A model generated the notes under the pieces. The model was given only the letters and a program-made list of their open reading frames with translations, was not told the DNA's origin and did not search any database. 16,406 nucleotides of DNA. Source: an uncultured Porphyromonas sp. Its GTDB lineage: Bacteria; Bacteroidota; Bacteroidia; Bacteroidales; Porphyromonadaceae. The stretch spans positions 1 through 16,406 of the forward strand of contig CAMBHQ010000007.1 in NCBI GenBank assembly GCA_945867245.1, written 5' to 3'. Positions 14,853 through 16,406 of the stretch are shown here, in pieces. How positions within the stretch are numbered: the stretch's first letter is position 1; each line of letters begins with the position of its first letter. The translations under genes were made by a program, and so were the position numbers.

Positions 14853-15572
14853 ATGACAAAGGAACAGGATAACAGACCTATATTATATAGGCCGTGGGCG
14901 TGGCTCGGGCTGTGCTGGCTGCTACTGGCCCTAGGGCTCGGCGCCTGCTCCAAGCCCAAGGTAGAGCGTAGCGACCTCGGCATCGAGCTAGACTCCGCCT
15001 ATATGATGCTGACACGTGGCGTCGATATGCTCGTGAGCGACTCGGGACAGACCAAGTACCGCCTCGTAAGCCCCATCTGGATTGTCTACGACAGACCCGA
15101 GCGCAAAGAGTGGCTATTCCCCGACAGCCTGCGTATGTATAGCGTCGATAGCGTGAAGCCTGCCATGCAGCTGGTAACAGCAGACTCGGCCATCTACTAC
15201 GTCCCTCGGCAAGAGTGGGTACTTATCGGCAACGTACGCATCCACGGCCTCAAGGGCGAGAAGCTATACACCCAGCGCCTGCACTGGCTACAGAGCGAGA
15301 AGCGCCTATTCTCCAACGACACTACTTATTTCTATACCGATGGGCGCGAGCTCCATGGCGACCGCTTCGAGGCCAAAGACGACCTCTCTAGCTACTCTAT
15401 TTATCAGAGCCGTGGCGACTTCCGTGTAGAGGAGCGCGAGGCAGGCACAGCTCCGCCCACAGGTAGCACTGCGCCTGCTACCCCCTCTGCGCCTACGACT
15501 ACCAACGGCGCCCCTGCCTCGACCTATCAGCCTACGAATGTCAAGCGAGGCGAGCGCCCCCCAGGGCATTAG
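14853..15572 (+). CDS. lptC: LPS export periplasmic lipoprotein LptC (Bacteroidota type)
   Basis: LptC is the bitopic or lipid-anchored periplasmic component that accepts LPS from LptB2FG and passes it to LptA. From ATG 14853 the protein has 239 residues. It begins with a signal segment and lipobox LGLGAC (Cys32). An OstA/LptC-like beta-jellyroll follows (about 55-193), recognisable by VSDSGQTKYRLVSP, ADSAIYYVPRQEWVLIGNV, GEKLYTQRLHWLQSEKRLFS and ELHGDRFEAKDDLS, the usual order in Bacteroidota LptC. Residues about 195-239 are an unusual Pro/Ala/Thr-rich tail. The start at 14853 is chosen because the signal follows it and a -7 promoter motif ends seven bases before; an upstream GTG at 14757 lies in repeat D. 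The gene is monocistronic, between two paralogous lipoprotein cassettes. Confidence 0.88.
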   Translation: MTKEQDNRPILYRPWAWLGLCWLLLALGLGACSKPKVERSDLGIELDSAYMMLTRGVDMLVSDSGQTKYRLVSPIWIVYDRPERKEWLFPDSLRMYSVDSVKPAMQLVTADSAIYYVPRQEWVLIGNVRIHGLKGEKLYTQRLHWLQSEKRLFSNDTTYFYTDGRELHGDRFEAKDDLSSYSIYQSRGDFRVEEREAGTAPPTGSTAPATPSAPTTTNGAPASTYQPTNVKRGERPPGH

Positions 15573-15593
15573 ACCCAGTAGCGCTACAGATGT

Positions 15594-15645
15594 AATATCC
15601 CCATCCCTAGGCACCTATTTTGCTAGGGCTGGGGATATTTTTATT
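15594..15645 (+). terminator. Intrinsic terminator of lptC
   Basis: A 17-base stem (15594-15610 with 15623-15639, one mismatch) surrounds a 12-base loop and runs into TTTTTA. It lies 22 bases after the lptC stop. Confidence 0.9.
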
Positions 15646-15677
15646 GAGACCGCACGCACGCAATATGTAGATAATAG

Positions 15678-15708
15678 TTGCATTATTTATATATTTTAAC
15701 TACCTTTG
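15678..15708 (+). promoter_or_regulatory. Promoter of the second peptide-lipoprotein cassette
   Basis: TTG at 15678-15680, a 20-base A+T-rich spacer and TACCTTTG at 15701-15708 give the full Bacteroidota promoter, with the same spacing as the promoter at 12201-12232. The predicted start near 15714 gives a leader of about 105 bases before ATG 15819, in which I see no clear structure. Confidence 0.8.
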
Positions 15709-15818
15709 CGATGTCTTAATCAACCAGAGTCGTTCTTAGCCCATACGTAATAGGTGCCGAGAGGGTCCTGAATAAAAGCTAGACTGTATTATAGGCTAGT
15801 GCTAGGTTGTATAAGTGT

Positions 15819-16004
15819 ATGAATTCAATCAATTATACTAACGTGGAACATATCAAACAGACCTATGCACCTCCGACGATAGAGGTGTGGTGTCTAGAGC
15901 ACCAAGCGAGTGTGTTAAACTTCCTCTCTACAGGGGGAGAAGTAGAGGACCTTATCAAAGGAGAGGTCAGTATCACCAGTGATGAATGGGATGAGTTTTC
16001 TTAA
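15819..16004 (+). CDS. 61-residue acidic peptide, paralogue of the one at 12285
   Basis: From ATG 15819 the product is 61 residues long, exactly the length of the peptide at 12285. It contains TYAPPTIEVWCLE at residues 15-27, VLNFLSTGGEVED, and an acidic end SDEWDEFS. The shared pattern is Y, P, I, W and L at fixed spacing, then LN, then a Glu/Asp-rich tail with Trp. It has no signal peptide and one Cys. The TAA is one base before the first possible ATG of the following lipoprotein gene. The TTG at 15807 would only add four residues and is less likely. The function is unknown. Because both the peptide and the downstream gene are paralogous to the first cassette, the pair appears to be inherited as a unit. 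Confidence 0.7.
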   Translation: MNSINYTNVEHIKQTYAPPTIEVWCLEHQASVLNFLSTGGEVEDLIKGEVSITSDEWDEFS

Positions 16005-16005
16005 G

Positions 16006-16406
16006 ATGAGAGCCATGCAGATGAAAATAATACATTTCTATGTCAGCTCTATGATTATGGTGCTGGCTTTGCTGATGGGATGCGCCCAGTCTGACGAGCA
16101 ACCAGTTCTCCCCACCGTCCAAAATCCTCAGGGTGAGGTCGTGAACCTAAGTATAGACTCTGAGTTCGATTTGCTGCAGGTATCTCAGGATGAGGAGACT
16201 ACCAGAGCCCTACAGCTAGGTCAGGAGGAGCAGGGTACCGAGAAGATACCCCACATCAAACTCCCAGAGGGGAAGGACACCAAACTCCGTGTCTTCCTCC
16301 GTAAGCTAGGGCAGTCGGGCGATGATGCTACGACCTCAGCGCTATTGCCTGCCGAGGTGAGCTACAACCAGCAGACCAAGAAATACAGAATAGTAGCCAA
16401 GGGGCC
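16006..16406 (+). CDS. Fimbrillin-like lipoprotein, N-terminal part (runs off window)
   Basis: This is the first 133 codons of a lipoprotein whose 3' end lies outside the window. In-frame ATGs at 16006, 16015 and 16021 are all possible; the last gives the tightest signal peptide, MKIIHFYVSSMIMVLALLMGC. After the Cys comes AQSDEQ, an acidic start that only partly fits the surface-export pattern. Residues near 81-102 read IPHIKLPEGKDTKLR, then VFLRKLG. Fourteen of 21 positions match the equivalent stretch of the lipoprotein at 12467, and both have an Arg-containing segment followed by an x-LG-x-EE stretch before it (TTRALQLGQEE here, LRSISLGHEE there). It is the second lipoprotein of a duplicated cassette. 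Whether it also has a lamin-tail domain cannot be seen. Confidence 0.75.
   Translation, partial: MRAMQMKIIHFYVSSMIMVLALLMGCAQSDEQPVLPTVQNPQGEVVNLSIDSEFDLLQVSQDEETTRALQLGQEEQGTEKIPHIKLPEGKDTKLRVFLRKLGQSGDDATTSALLPAEVSYNQQTKKYRIVAKG

Overview
The window looks like a chromosomal stretch of a Bacteroidales bacterium, most likely Porphyromonas or a close relative. The reasons are a GH92 alpha-mannosidase lipoprotein, Bacteroidota-type promoters (TAnnTTTG at -7, some with TTG about 20 bases upstream), weak Shine-Dalgarno sites, many lipoproteins, a Bacteroidota-style LptC, and fimbrillin-like lipoproteins. GC content is fairly high for the group. Genus assignment is an inference.

Layout, left to right. 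(1) 1-4762 is a tightly packed plus-strand run: the 3' end of a GT2 glycosyltransferase, a GH92 mannosidase, a GT4 glycosyltransferase one base after it, and a Crp/Fnr regulator. (2) 4819-6045 is a second GT4 glycosyltransferase that is visibly richer in A+T. (3) 6266-7033 is a two-gene unit, a TM2-domain protein and a DUF2752 protein, both membrane proteins. (4) 7142-9373 is pnp, with its own promoter and a strong terminator. (5) 9669-11844, on the minus strand, holds a small histidine-rich protein followed by a 555-residue lipoprotein made of two divergent copies of one domain; together they suggest a metal- or haem-related function. (6) 12285-14683 is a 61-residue acidic peptide gene coupled by an ATGA overlap to a large fimbrillin-like/lamin-tail lipoprotein. 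(7) 14853-15572 is lptC. (8) 15819-16406 is a second 61-residue peptide gene and the start of a second lipoprotein. These are clear paralogues of unit 6 and are cut by the window edge.

Two things stand out. First, five intergenic gaps are filled by elements built on a strict 7-base period: CAGTGGT-like heptamers on one side, their reverse complements on the other, a shared 19-base core, and 14-base hairpin blocks that keep the 7-base phase. Two of these elements end in nearly the same promoter/start block, which sits directly on the ATG of lptC and of the histidine-rich gene and predicts leaderless mRNAs. Second, the peptide-plus-lipoprotein cassette is duplicated on either side of lptC, each copy with its own promoter. 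These are the best candidates for something undescribed.

Functionally, the left half concerns glycan building and trimming at the envelope, the centre is RNA turnover, and the right half is outer-membrane lipoproteins and LPS transport. Motif-based calls (GH92, GT4, PNPase, TM2, DUF2752, LptC) are firm. Functions for the lipoproteins and small peptides are tentative.
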